Assembly: GCA_030248135.1 (NCBI GenBank)
Contig: JASANC010001673.1
Span: 1-64,000 of the forward strand
Direction of reading: 5' to 3'
DNA: 64,000 nt
From: Theristus sp. LFF4_11
Taxonomy: Eukaryota; Nematoda; Chromadorea; Monhysterida; Xyalidae
The notes under the pieces: model-generated
Seen by the model: only the letters and a program-made list of their open reading frames with translations
Told to the model about the DNA's origin: nothing
Databases searched by the model: none
Shown here: one piece after another, positions 1 to 9,718 of the stretch
Numbering within the stretch: position 1 is the first letter of the stretch
How the letters are laid out: each line of letters begins with the position of its first letter
Made by a program: the position numbers and the translations under genes

Positions 1-434
1 TCTAATAAACCCCCATGGGGGTTTATTTCTTCAGCGACTTCTGGGGGTGGGGGTTTATTTTTAGGGGGGGGGCCTTTATTTTTTGGGGGGGGGGGGTTTG
101 TTTGGAAACCATTTTTGTGGAGTGTGGGCAAAATGGCAAAAATACCTTCCATGGCAGGAAGGAAGCTCGCAGAAACTTCTACTCTACATAGAAATTTCCT
201 TTTACAACAGCCTTTTGTAATGAAATTACCATTAACTCATCCATTTGGGGCCTTTGGTAGCACAATTTCATCATTTTCACTGTAACCAGCCACTGAATTC
301 GCTGGGTATGTGTTTCAAACAGGTTTCAATAATCCCCCATGGGGGATTATTTTTGTGGGGGGGATTATTTGGAAACTTGTCGAGGGGGTGGGGGTTTATT
401 TTGGGGGGGGGGGTTTAATAGAGGTAATACGGTA
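1..434. mobile_element. G-run inverted-terminal-repeat MITE, copy 1 (left end cut by window)
   Basis: The stretch carries the block CCCCCATGGGGG, several runs of 7-12 G separated by TTTATT, and ends in GAGGTAATACGGTA. Two further copies lie at 4987-5448 and 17728-18181. In the third copy the matching left end TACCGTATTACCTC is visible, so here the left terminus lies just outside the window. The TA at both ends of copy 3 suggests a Tc1/mariner-type TA target, but no transposase is present. The G runs could form G-quadruplexes and may be sized imprecisely in the assembly. Confidence 0.75.
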
Positions 435-890
435 CTTTGCGAAAAATGGGAAAAAATCGAGGGTTTTTTGACTTATAAGCCCTAAAAGTGCTGCAAATAG
501 GGGGAATTAGGGTATGGTTGCGAAGTGAAAATGAAGCGCCTTGTTGAGTTGTACAACCCCCTACCCTTAGTTAGAATATGATTCCATGGCCCGCTAGACC
601 CCCCCCCCCACTTATTCGTGCAATCGGCGTTAAGTTCTGCGACTAAATGCGTGTGCAGACGTGAAAGAAAAACTACTCAATCTTTAAATCTCAATTGTAT
701 GTGGCAATTCAAAGACGTATAGTGTTACACATGTAAAGCAGACGGAGCAAAAAACAGGGACTTCTGCTAACTCTAACAAAAGAACGTTCATCGGGCCTTC
801 TGCTCACGGGGCTTGGCGGTGTATTGTTGTAAAATTCAATCCTCGGCCAATGTTCTAAACCCGGTCGTAAAACCATATGTTTCTTTCCAG
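435..890. other. Intron 5' of the copy 0 last exon
   Basis: No coding exon is seen here. Around 780-880 the sequence closely resembles 19300-19400, the intron before the last exon of receptor copy 3. This supports reading the segment as the last intron of an upstream receptor copy whose other exons lie outside the window. Confidence 0.55.
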
Positions 891-1036
891 GTACATATTA
901 CACAGATCGATTGGGCTCTTTATGTGGCTTTTTCGTATTATTTCACTTCAACGCACGCAAGAAGCAATTGATCGCACTCTCTTGTTCGCATTTCTATTGT
1001 CGCAGTCTGTGCGAAGTCCCAATTGTGTCGCCCTAA
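891..1036 (+). CDS. CTLD receptor copy 0, last exon only (partial)
   Basis: This is the 3' terminal exon of a C-type lectin-domain gene whose upstream exons lie off the left edge. It follows the acceptor TTCTTTCCAG and, with one base carried from the previous exon, reads through 48 codons to TAA. The C-terminal CTLD signature is visible: a CG pair, a later C, then CRSLCEVPIVSP, which matches CEIPIVSP in the paralogues. The residues at the EPN/QPD position are TYY, so classic calcium-dependent mannose or galactose binding is not predicted. The phase (two bases completing a Gly codon) is the same as in copies 1, 2 and 3. Confidence 0.7.
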
Positions 1037-1230
1037 ACTGAAGCAAGTCATGCGGACGCGCGAGCGAGCGAGCGAAACGAGCGAATCGTGCATCACGCAT
1101 AATATGACTAGACAAGGACGGGCGCGCGTTTTTGTTCTGCAGCAATCAGTATACAAGTTCGTAAAATTGCCCGAAAAGCATATAAAAGGCCAAATTTATT
1201 TTTATTTCAGATAGCGGCAGATAGAAACTG

Positions 1231-1420
1231 TGACCCAAGGATTTTTCAAGACCATGCGCACTCATAAGACGTGTCGAAAAAATGGGTAGAAACGGAAATA
1301 ATATTAACGCCTTGACCACAACACGAATATATTGGTGACTTGGCGCAAATATTATTTCTACGCTTCTACCTTTTTTCGTCATTTCTTATGAATGCATGGT
1401 CTTGAAAAATCCTTGTGTCA
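1231..1420. repeat. Hairpin element with 27-bp inverted repeats
   Basis: The left arm 1231-1257 and right arm 1394-1420 are reverse complements over 27 bases with one mismatch (core CAAGGATTTTTCAAGACCAT). The 136-bp middle has no coding content. This looks like a small MITE. Confidence 0.7.
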
Positions 1421-1813
1421 CACTTTTAACGTGACAAAATTGTCGAAGTTACCCCTGTTCCTAAGATACCACAGGGCCACCAAGTTTACCTGGTCAATTG
1501 TAGCATCAAACAGGAAAGTAATTTACTTTCTATGTATGCAAGCGTATTGAGTAGCGAAACCAGCAATTATATTTTGTTAATTCAACTGTTTTGAAGTATT
1601 TGTGAGCGGTTTTGTTTGGCGTTCAATTCAAGTTCCCTTTGTTGAAAATTGATCAGATAAAACTGATATGCACAATACCACAGAACATTAATGGCAATAA
1701 ACAGCGGGTTCAAACGCATTTTTCTAACACGGGCCGTAGGCACGGGTCAAATCGCTGGTAGTGACGAAAGCAAACAATTTACGAAATCTGCAATTTTTAT
1801 CATAATTTCACAT

Positions 1814-2105
1814 TCATTGGTTTAAAAATAGTTGTGTGATGATTCGTGATGTGGACGTTTCGTCCAACCATTGATGTTTCGTGGAATTGTTGGACGTTTT
1901 CGTGTCATGGTGCAAATACCCGAAGCCAGAAATCGAAATAAAAAACTACCAAGGATAAATTCATTGGTTTAAAAATAGTTATGTGATGATTCGTGATGTG
2001 GAGATTTCGTCCAACCATTTATGTTCGTGGAATTGTTGGACGTTTTCGTGGTGGCATGGTGCAAATACCCGAAGCAGAAATCGAAATAAAAAACTGCCAA
2101 GGATG
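1814..2105. repeat. Two-unit tandem duplication, about 147 bp each
   Basis: Unit 1 (1814-1960) and unit 2 (1961-2105) both begin TCATTGGTTTAAAAATAGTT and run through GTGCAAATACCCGAAG to AAAAAACT. They differ by scattered substitutions and short indels. The junction is direct. Confidence 0.85.
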
Positions 2106-2470
2106 GTACTTTCATAACTGTGTTTGTCTGTGTGTTCAAAAGTTTTATTGTCAGGTCATATTACAGCTGTTTATCTTTGAAGGCGATAAACGTGCAAACA
2201 ATTTCACAGCCCATGCATAAACTCGGCAAAGTTAAAACGAGATGTTTTTTTGGTGAGAAGTTTTGTTTGGCAACTTGCGGTTTCAAGTTGTACCAACAAA
2301 GTTTAAAAAAAGCCCCGTTCCACGGAAAATTTCAGCACAAACAATCACCAACATTGCTCATTTTGCATAAACTACACAAGGTTAGAGTTGTCCAACAACA
2401 AAACAAACTGAAACGGCAGTACAAGTGAAGTTGATTTTTTGTTTAAAAAAACGGTTTGTGAGTTTTCATG

Positions 2471-2510
2471 TTCGGTTATCGATTTCATATAAACCCTTAA
2501 GGTTCGACCT
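2471..2510 (+). promoter_or_regulatory. Conserved upstream element of receptor genes (copy 1)
   Basis: A block with GGTTATCGATTTCATATAAA and then GGTTCGACCT lies about 100 bp before the start codon. Nearly the same block precedes exon 1 at 9571-9610, 14161-14200 and 20921-20960. The CATATAAA core could be a TATA element. The conservation may only reflect recent duplication, so the regulatory role is inferred. Confidence 0.45.
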
Positions 2511-3626
2511 GAGAAGAAAAAGGCGAAATGCTCTGAACTTCATTGCACCAAGGACATTCACTGCCTCTTTGCAAGGAAATCGCGAACTTTTACTGCAGTA
2601 ACTAACAAAATGACAGCCAGTGATCGCGCCTTTGTTGTCAAATATGACGAGTTAAACAACGTGAACATTAGCCACAGTGACAGAAGCAACAACAGCGATG
2701 TTCCTGAGGTAAAGCGAGTTCCAAACTGGTTGCCCAAAATCGGGCTCCGCCACCATTAACGGTCTCGGCACGATCTTGCTCCACCCGTGCTCATCAAGGG
2801 CAATCGTTAAGTGTGAAAATGAGTAAACATCGGAACGCTGTTTGCTTCACAGCTTTTTAGGACTGTCACAAAGACAATCACAAAGGTTGCAGTAATATCG
2901 CGTCGTGCTGAGAGCGAATACGGTGTATACCGTACTCCGCTTGCGAAATTCCGCCGTATACCGTATTCCGCCTCTCTGGACTCTGAGTGTGAAAATTAGA
3001 GATTTCAGATTTGATTTTAATTCTACTGAATGACCGTATCAAAACATGGACAGACAGATTGCAGGGGCACGTGAATCGAATGGTGTCGAAATTGAGCCAG
3101 TGCCCTAAATGGGCAATCGGTGCGTTTTTATCAGCCGCAGTGGGCATCTTGATGTTTACTTTCGTGTTGGTTGCATCCAACAGTGACAACGAAGGTTTGT
3201 TTAATCGGGGTTCACTGTTGTTCATTGCTGAGAAAACAACACGCAACGTTTCACACAAGCACCCTTCCTACAATTCATGAATTTGCTTTTCCACTGTTCA
3301 CGCAATATCCAAGAGCAGCAACTAAAAGTGTCACGCAATGTTTTCCAGCTCTTCTCCAATAACACTGTACGCGTTAAATGTTGCGCGAAGCAGCGCATTG
3401 TGTGAGAAACGTTTGCTTGATTATTTGTTAACATAAAACGTTTGTCTGGCAAAAAAAGTCAAAAATCAGGATGCACCAAGCCGACACCACGTGACGTCTC
3501 GTCATTGCACCTGACGTATTCGCACGGCGAAGTGACGTCAAACCGAGTGCCAGTTGGCGCAGTGTTGCACGTCAACTGCACATCACCACACCAACGACTG
3601 AATACTGGCATTCTTCAAACGTACTT

Positions 3627-4817
3627 AGTAGTATACTACGAGCGCGATTTTACTTTTTGCTCGGTTACTGAACTGCGAACTGCGAACTGAAGTTGAACCT
3701 TAAATATCACACGTTAATCGCCTGGCCAGGCAACCCACATGATATCCATCTGTTAGAGAGATGCTGCATACTTCTCACCATGAATCAGCCAAATCTCGCT
3801 CAGTGAAAAATGCTGTTTCCAAATCACATGCTTTGTATTTGCGTGTGGTTTAGTCGCTTCTGTGGAATGCAAAAGCGAAAAGCTTTTCAAATAGTTTTAT
3901 GTAACGTATAATTTATCTCAATTGACTGATAAACGCGGTTTTGCGAACCGCAATGGTATGCGTTTTGAAAAGTCTTGCCGTCTTATTTTTGTATCTAGAA
4001 AGTCAACATATTTTTTAAAAATTATATTACCAACTTTAATGTTGCAAATTTTTTCATATTATATTTCATTTTATTGATCTAGTATTCATTTATTTTATTC
4101 CAGCATTATGAAGCGTGATGATTTCGTCACTCGGTAGCGATTTCATGCGACGTAAGCGCTCATTTGATTTATTGTGGGCCGGACGCTCGGCAGATCCCAC
4201 CTTCCGAGTGCACGGCCGACGAGCTCACAATAAAAAAAATGAGCGCTTACGTCGCATGAAATCGCTACCAGTGGTAGCGAAATCATCACGACTAAACACT
4301 TCATGATGCTGGAATATAAAATAAATGAATACTAGATTAATAGAATTAATGAAATATAATATGAAAAAAATTTGCAACGATTAAAGTTGGTAATATAATT
4401 TTTAAAAAATATGTTGGCTTTTCTAGATACAGGAAAAAATAAACGGCAATTGTTACAAAACTAAACACGCATACACAGAGTGCGGTTCACCAAAACCGCG
4501 TTTGCTTTTAGTCAATTGAGATAAGGATTATTCGTTACATAAAACTATTTGAAAGCTTTTTCGCTTTTTTACTGCATTCCGCAGAAGCGACTAAACCACA
4601 CGCAAATACAAAGCATGTGATTTGGAAACAGCATTTTTCACTGAGCGAGATTTGGCTGATTCATGGTGAGAAGTATGCAGCATCTCTCTAACAGATGGAT
4701 ATCATGTGGGTTGCCTGGCCAGGCGATTAACGTGTGATATTTAAGGTTCAACTTCAGTTCGCAGTTCGCAGTTCAGTAACCGAGCAAAAAGTAAAATCGC
4801 GCTCGTAGTATACTACT
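3627..4817. mobile_element. 1.19-kb palindromic (foldback) transposon inserted in the CCP exon of copy 1
   Basis: Two arms of nearly 600 bp are reverse complements of each other, meeting near 4222. The element is flanked by the direct repeat TACTT (3622-3626 and 4818-4822). Copies 3 and 4 contain the uninterrupted site GTACTTCACC, which proves insertion. Each end is AGTAGTATACTACT-like. No transposase ORF is present, so mobilisation must be in trans. A 5-bp duplication with full-length palindromic arms fits none of the common superfamilies cleanly, and I leave it unclassified. Confidence 0.9.
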
Positions 4818-4986
4818 TACTTCACCGTGTTGAATGCAACCTGCCAAGCAGACGGGAGCTGGTCTCGCAACGATCTCAGTTCAGCGACCTGTGCCGAAAG
4901 TGAGAAAAGAACTGATTCAAAGAAAAGACTGTTTTATGTCAGGCCTCGTGTTGCTCACAAAGCGTTGGTAGAATCCAGGTCAACAA

Positions 4987-5448
4987 TACCCCCAATAAAC
5001 CCCCATGGGGGATTAATACGTCAGCGACTTTTAACGGTGGGGGTTTATTGGGGGGGGGATTATTGGTGGGGGAGGGGGTTTATTTACAATCAAATTCTAG
5101 GGGTGGGGGTTTGTTGAAAAATGGCAAAAATACCTTGCATGGCAGGCAACAAAGTCGCAGAAACTTCTTTTTGCTTTTTTGCTTTACAAAGAGATTTCCT
5201 TTTGTAACATCCTTTTGTAATGAAATTACCATTAACTCATCCCTTTGGGGCCTTTGGTAGCACAATTTCACCAATGTCAATGCATTCAGCCACTGAATTC
5301 GCTGGGTATGTGTTTCAAACAGGTTTCCAATTAACCCCCATGGGGGATTATTTGTGGGGGGATTATTCGGAAACTTGTCGGGGGTGGGGGTGGGGGTTTA
5401 TTGGTGGGGGATTAATGGTGGGGGGGGGTTAATGGGGGTAATACGGTA
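4987..5448. mobile_element. G-run inverted-terminal-repeat MITE, copy 2
   Basis: Same family as 1-434 and 17728-18181: CCCCCATGGGG near the left end, GGGGG/TTTATT runs, and a right end GGTAATACGGTA. The left terminus has lost about ten bases relative to copy 3 (TACCCCCAATAAAC). It lies in the intron after the CCP exon of receptor copy 1. Confidence 0.8.
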
Positions 5449-6100
5449 TAATAAAATCGAACTCATTCCAGCGAACTCATTCCACTGGAACTGTTTGGAT
5501 CAATACCCAGCAGAATTCCCTTGGCTTTTGGCCATTCCAATGGAACTCCAATGGAATTCCAATTCCAATTCAAGACCAGTCGAAATTCCCCGTTGTTTTT
5601 TCCAAAAAATGTTCTAAAGTGTTTCAGTATGTCCGAAGTTAGCGGAAATGGCTGATTTGCCCGTATCGCATTCGTTTGTTGACGTTACAGACGAACTGTG
5701 CATTTTTGAGGTAATAACAAAAAAAAATCCGAGCTTTTCGGCGTATTTTGAAATTTAGCAATTGAAAATTACTCAATGTTTCAAAATTTTAACTCAATTA
5801 AAACTCTTGTTCCTACCCTGAGATAATACCACCCGACCCTGAAAACTGGTTTGCGGCGCGGGCCGCCTGCGCGACCATCGGCTACAATCTGGACGGCATG
5901 GAAACCAGGGGTCGGCTGGCTCGCATTCAGACGCGCAATCAGAGTTTGCACATGAGCAACAACATCAGAACTTTTCGCGACGACATTATTGTACGTGACT
6001 ACTAGTCATGGTCCTAGTCTGCAGTCTTTTTTTATTTTAGTGGGGTGTGTTTTCTGCGACCGATGGTGTGTGTGGACGAACGCACAAAAAATACTGCACA

Positions 6101-6357
6101 TGTTCGTGCACACATTCGTGCAGATGCATATGTTTGTGCACACATTCGTGCAGATGCATATGTTCGTGCACACATTCGTGCAGATGCATATGTTCGTGCA
6201 CACATTCGTGCAGATGCATATGTTCGTGCACACATTTGTGCAGATGCAAATGTTCGTGCACACATTCGTGCAGATGCAAATGTTCGCGCACACATTTGTG
6301 CAGATGCAAATGTTCGTGCACACATTCGTGCAGATGGACATGTTCGTGCACTTCTCG
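6101..6357. repeat. 30-bp minisatellite, eight units plus a partial one
   Basis: Units start every 30 bases from 6101 to 6311 with TGTTCGTGCACACATTCGTG, then CAGATGCATA or CAGATGCAAA; a partial unit starts at 6341. The period is a multiple of three and has no stop in several frames, which creates long ORFs on both strands that are not genes. It lies between the second and third CTLD exons of copy 1. The same intron of copy 2 has about three degenerate units. Confidence 0.95.
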
Positions 6358-6697
6358 ATTCACATGTGTAAACCCCGGTGCACTCGAAGCAAAAATAACC
6401 GCCTTTCATTCTTTCCTTCTGAAAACCACACAGATGCAGCCGTTTTTTGCTTCTGAAAACTTGAGTGAATTTGAATTCGATAAGTGCAAAGCGTATGTGC
6501 TCAAGGTTGATCATAAAAATGGTATACCCTCCATAGTGCGTCGGTTTGCTACAAATGGACACCACCCGTGGACCAAATGAAGCATGGCACTGGGTGGACA
6601 GCGCTGGTAACGAGGACATCCCCGGCAACACGACCGAGTGGGCCAGTGGTCAGTTCTATAAAAGAGAATAGTGTTTGAAAAGTGAACATTTTTACTC

Positions 6698-7036
6698 CAG
6701 GGTGTTCCAAAAATTAGTCTTTGACAAATTCATGAAATTTGGCCTTTTTATGCCCTTCGGCCAGTTTTCCGAACTTGTCTAAATAAAGCAAACGAAACTG
6801 AAAAACTCGTAAATCGACAATAAACGTCAACGGGTGCGTCTGAGACTGACGATTTTGAACCTCGGAGTTCAAAACGTCGCTGTGCTTCATACAGTATGTG
6901 ATTGGAGTTTTTTAAATGAAATGCTAACACAATCAATAGAAAAGAATTTTCAAGCAGTGTTTCAAATTCCAAATAATCCACTGAACCAGACTGGAGCAGA
7001 CTGCCCTGCCCCATTGTACTTTTTTGCAACACCCTG
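6698..7036. mobile_element. Mariner-like MITE with CAGGGTGTT termini
   Basis: The left end CAGGGTGTTCCAAAAATTAG and the right end TTGCAACACCCTG are inverted. The right end is followed by TA, but the left is preceded by TC, so one target copy has decayed or the left boundary is off by a base or two. No ORF with transposase motifs. It lies in the last intron of copy 1. Confidence 0.55.
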
Positions 7037-7239
7037 TATTTGTTAAGACACACGTTCCAGTTGTTTGAAAACGATGTTCCTTTCCAGGTGAACCGAATTA
7101 TGATACATTTACCTTTGAAAGTAACGTCGCATGTGGCATGTTCCGTGTATACTCAAGCGACTTGCGCGCAGACAATTGTTGTATTAATCCCTGTCTTAGT
7201 TTGTGCGAGATCCCAATTGTGTGGAACTAACTGAAATTA

Positions 7240-8120
7240 TACAGGGTGAGCAAAAAAGGTTCTAACTTAAAAATGCCCTCGCTGGCTTGTGCTGCGATGT
7301 ATCCAGCTGAAAATTGAGACACTATTAGAACACTTTGGGAAATGTTTCTGACTAACTTTCTTCTAGGAATATACAGGGTGATCCAAAAAACTAGGGCATA
7401 CAGGGTGATCCAAAAAGGTACACGAAAATAATCGGCTCTAGCTCGCCAATAGATCAATAGTTTGAGCTGAAATTTTAATCAAGCATCACACATAGCTTCT
7501 TATTTTTTTGTGTTAAAATTTTATGGCAATCCGTCGTTTGTAGCTTGTGAAATCAACAATTTTATTAAAAATCAGAAAAACCGCAATTTTCAATTTATGA
7601 TTCCGGCTACACATCGTCTTCCTCATCCAGGTTTTCATCCGAGAATTCAGCCAGTTCTCTTCCGTTTCACTGCTGTTCCAATCAGTGTGTCTGTCTTGTA
7701 GGATACGCTTGAGCTGCTCTATATGAGCGCCTCGATTCTCGATCACAGCTGCCAAGCGGTGTCGAAAACTCTGCAGCACTTTTTGATGAAGCGATTGACT
7801 GCTGTTGATTGTTTCAGCATCGGAGCGGATCATTTCTTTCAATTCGTCGATGGTTGCCGGCTTCGAAGTGTGTTGCTTCGAGGTTTCAAGTTTCAAGGTT
7901 TCAAGGTTTCAGAGGTTTCAAGTGCCCTCAGAACCAAAAGTCCAGAGGGGTGAGGTCAGGACTTCTGGCGGTCCCCAGTCATCTGCACGTGTAAACCAAT
8001 AAAAATTTAGATCAGAAAAAACTTCCCGAAATGTCCTAACAGTGTTCAAAATTTTAAAGATCCCAGCACAAGCGAGTGAGAGCATTTTGAAGTTAGAACC
8101 GCTTTTTTGCTCACCCTGTA
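7240..8120. mobile_element. Mariner-like element with ~100-bp inverted repeats and nested ends
   Basis: The left end TACAGGGTGAGCAAAAAAGG and right end GCTCACCCTGTA are inverted and extend about 100 bp inward. TA flanks both sides. Two extra CAGGGTGATCCAAAAA ends near 7373-7410 show that another element has inserted inside. The interior carries a reverse-strand transposase remnant. Confidence 0.75.
7690..7896 (-). pseudogene. Tc1/mariner transposase C-terminal fragment
   Basis: The reverse-strand frame reads TIDELKEMIRSDAETINSSQ followed by LHQKVLQSFRHRLAAVIENR and GAHIEQL. This pattern (TxxELKxxI, then VxxxFRxRLxxxIxxxGxHxEHL) is the well-known C-terminal end of many Tc1/mariner-type transposases. 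The DDE catalytic region is absent, so this is a remnant that cannot transpose itself. Confidence 0.65.
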
Positions 8121-8410
8121 CATTTTTTTTGATTTCCAACACAAAATCGAATGAATGTAAACGTATTCTACGTGTTTTTTTTATATTTTCTGGTCTCGCG
8201 AATCAATTAATACAAACACAGATAGCATGCATGACGCGGCAAAATTGGCGAACTCACTCTGTCGCTGAGAGTGTACGACGAAGTCGCTTGGAGCAATTTT
8301 GAAATTTTGAATTTCCGCGTCAAGCATGAGAATAACTTTTTTGTATGCAAACGCATTAAAGTCATAGAACCAAAAGGATATTTTATGTAACTGTAGTATG
8401 ACCTATTTTT

Positions 8411-8605
8411 TTAAACGTGTCCCACTGAAATGACGTCATGTGCCGTCAAACATGCGCTTGCCGTTCACAGCAAACCAGACTTTCTTCCCGGAAACAAATG
8501 GTGAATGTCGAATCAGTCACATCAAACTGACCTTTTTGTTCCTGTACTTTGACAAACCGACGTTTTTAAAGCAAATGACGTCATTTTAGTCCGGACACGT
8601 TTGAA
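8411..8605. mobile_element. MITE family with GTGTCC/ATGACGTCAT inverted ends (copy a)
   Basis: The ends AAACGTGTCCCACTGAAATG and TTTTAGTCCGGACACGTTTG are inverted and contain the palindrome TGACGTCA. The interior (TTCACAGCAAACCAGACTTT) recurs in opposite orientation at 15811-16022 and 23440-24362. Confidence 0.75.
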
Positions 8606-9570
8606 TATAAATCCACAATACGTGCATGAGCTGTTTTGTTTGGGTTCAAGTGTTGAAAGGGTCAGTTAGAAAAAACCGGATATGCACGCCACAGAACCCG
8701 AATGACAATAATGATGAAAGCAAACAATTTACGAAGCTACTACTATGTAGGTTAGTTTTAAGGAGGTCTTGAAAACTTTTATGCTGATGTGAAACTGTGA
8801 TTGTCATAGCCAAAAACATGCATATTGATACAATCAACTAAAAATACCCATTTCCTGCATGTTCTTTAGTTTTTTCAACAAATAAAAGTCGAATTCAAAC
8901 TCTCCGTTGTCTTTTACCGCTAGAAACATTTTTGGTTTGTCAAATAACGTTTCATTTAGCACGTTGAAATCGCAAACACTAAACACGTTAATTTTTCCCC
9001 GACCTTTTTTACGAGTTAAAAAATAAGCATTTTTGAAAGTTCGAAAGGTTTTTACCTGGTTTCAAATGTTCGCCCTTTTAATTTTTGCCTGCGACAGTTT
9101 CACAGTCGAACAAAAAACTTTCCATCCGGAGATTTTGAAAATCAGGTTAATCTATTTTGAAAAATGCCTACTCTATTTATATCTGTCCAGCTGGTATGCT
9201 CACATCGCAATTATCTTTCTACGAATGATTGAGGTCTCAAACCTTCTTGATCAGTGTACACGCGACTATTAAAAAGCTAGTTTTTTGTTGTTGGGTAGTT
9301 CTGTTCAACAACTTGCTGTTTCAGTTTTCAGGAAACAGTGTTCGAAAACAGTTGTGGCTAAGAACAGCTGTGGCCACAACAAAACGGCTCACATTACGTT
9401 TCAAGTTGCACCAAAAAGAGTTTGAAAAAAATGTTCCACGGTTTTTTAATCCAAAGCAACTTTGCTTATTTCACTATAAACAAAACAAGTTTACGGTAGG
9501 CTAACAACAGAACAAACGGCAGTACAAGTGAAGTTGATTTTTGTTAAAAAAATGTTTGGTGAATATTCAT

Positions 9571-9610
9571 GTTCGGTTATCGATTTCATATAAACCATTG
9601 AGGTTCGACC
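9571..9610 (+). promoter_or_regulatory. Conserved upstream element (copy 2)
   Basis: GTTCGGTTATCGATTTCATA, then TAAACCATTGAGGTTCGACC, about 110 bp before the ATG at 9719. Same block as 2471-2510. CATATAAAC is a possible TATA element. Confidence 0.45.
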
Positions 9611-9718
9611 TGTGAAGAAAAAGTATTGCTGGCGAAATATTCTGAACTTCATTGCACTTCCAAAAAGATCCACTGCCCTGCAAAGAAATCGCGAATTTTT
9701 ACTGCAGTAACTGACAAA

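Larger units (their letters stand above)
1037..2609. other. Intergenic region upstream of receptor copy 1
   Basis: No gene is supported. The region contains a hairpin repeat (1231-1420), a 147-bp tandem duplication (1814-2105) and, from about 2200, sequence shared with the regions upstream of copies 2, 3 and 4. Short ORFs here lack domains and splice context. Confidence 0.6.
2610..7230 (+). pseudogene. Type II membrane CCP + C-type lectin receptor, copy 1 (CCP exon interrupted by a transposon)
   Basis: Exons read as 2610-2708, 3065-3194, 3470-3626 plus 4823-4899, 5628-5710, 5823-5990, 6537-6648 and 7088-7230. Intron phases are consistent. Exon 1 gives a 33-residue cytoplasmic tail (MTASDRAFVVKYDELNN). 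Exon 2 carries a transmembrane helix starting KWAIGAFLSAAVG. Exon 3 is a sushi/CCP domain with Cys residues and the closing CQADGSWS. Exons 4-7 are a long-form CTLD with an N-terminal CPKLAE, the core WFAARAACATIGYNLDG, a WHWVDS block and the end CLSLCEIPIVWN. An EPN tripeptide sits where mannose-type lectins have it. Exon 3 is split by a 1191-bp palindromic element that introduces stops; otherwise all frames are open. The acceptor of exon 5 reads CTAC where copy 2 has CTAG, so an in-frame GAG six bases on was assumed. This was probably a functional gene until recently. Confidence 0.72.
8121..9718. other. Intergenic region upstream of receptor copy 2
   Basis: No gene is supported. It contains a MITE at 8411-8605, sequence shared with 1560-1710 and with 13263-13400 (GCGGTTTTG.TTGGGTTCAAG), and from about 9270 the duplicated upstream block of the receptor genes, including the conserved element at 9571-9610. 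Confidence 0.55.

Noticed and set aside
5989..6631. Seven overlapping long ORFs on both strands (up to 199 codons) with repeating Cys/His/Met patterns
   Set aside because: They are produced by the 30-bp minisatellite, whose period is divisible by three and has no stop in several frames. No start context, splice context or conservation beyond the repeat.
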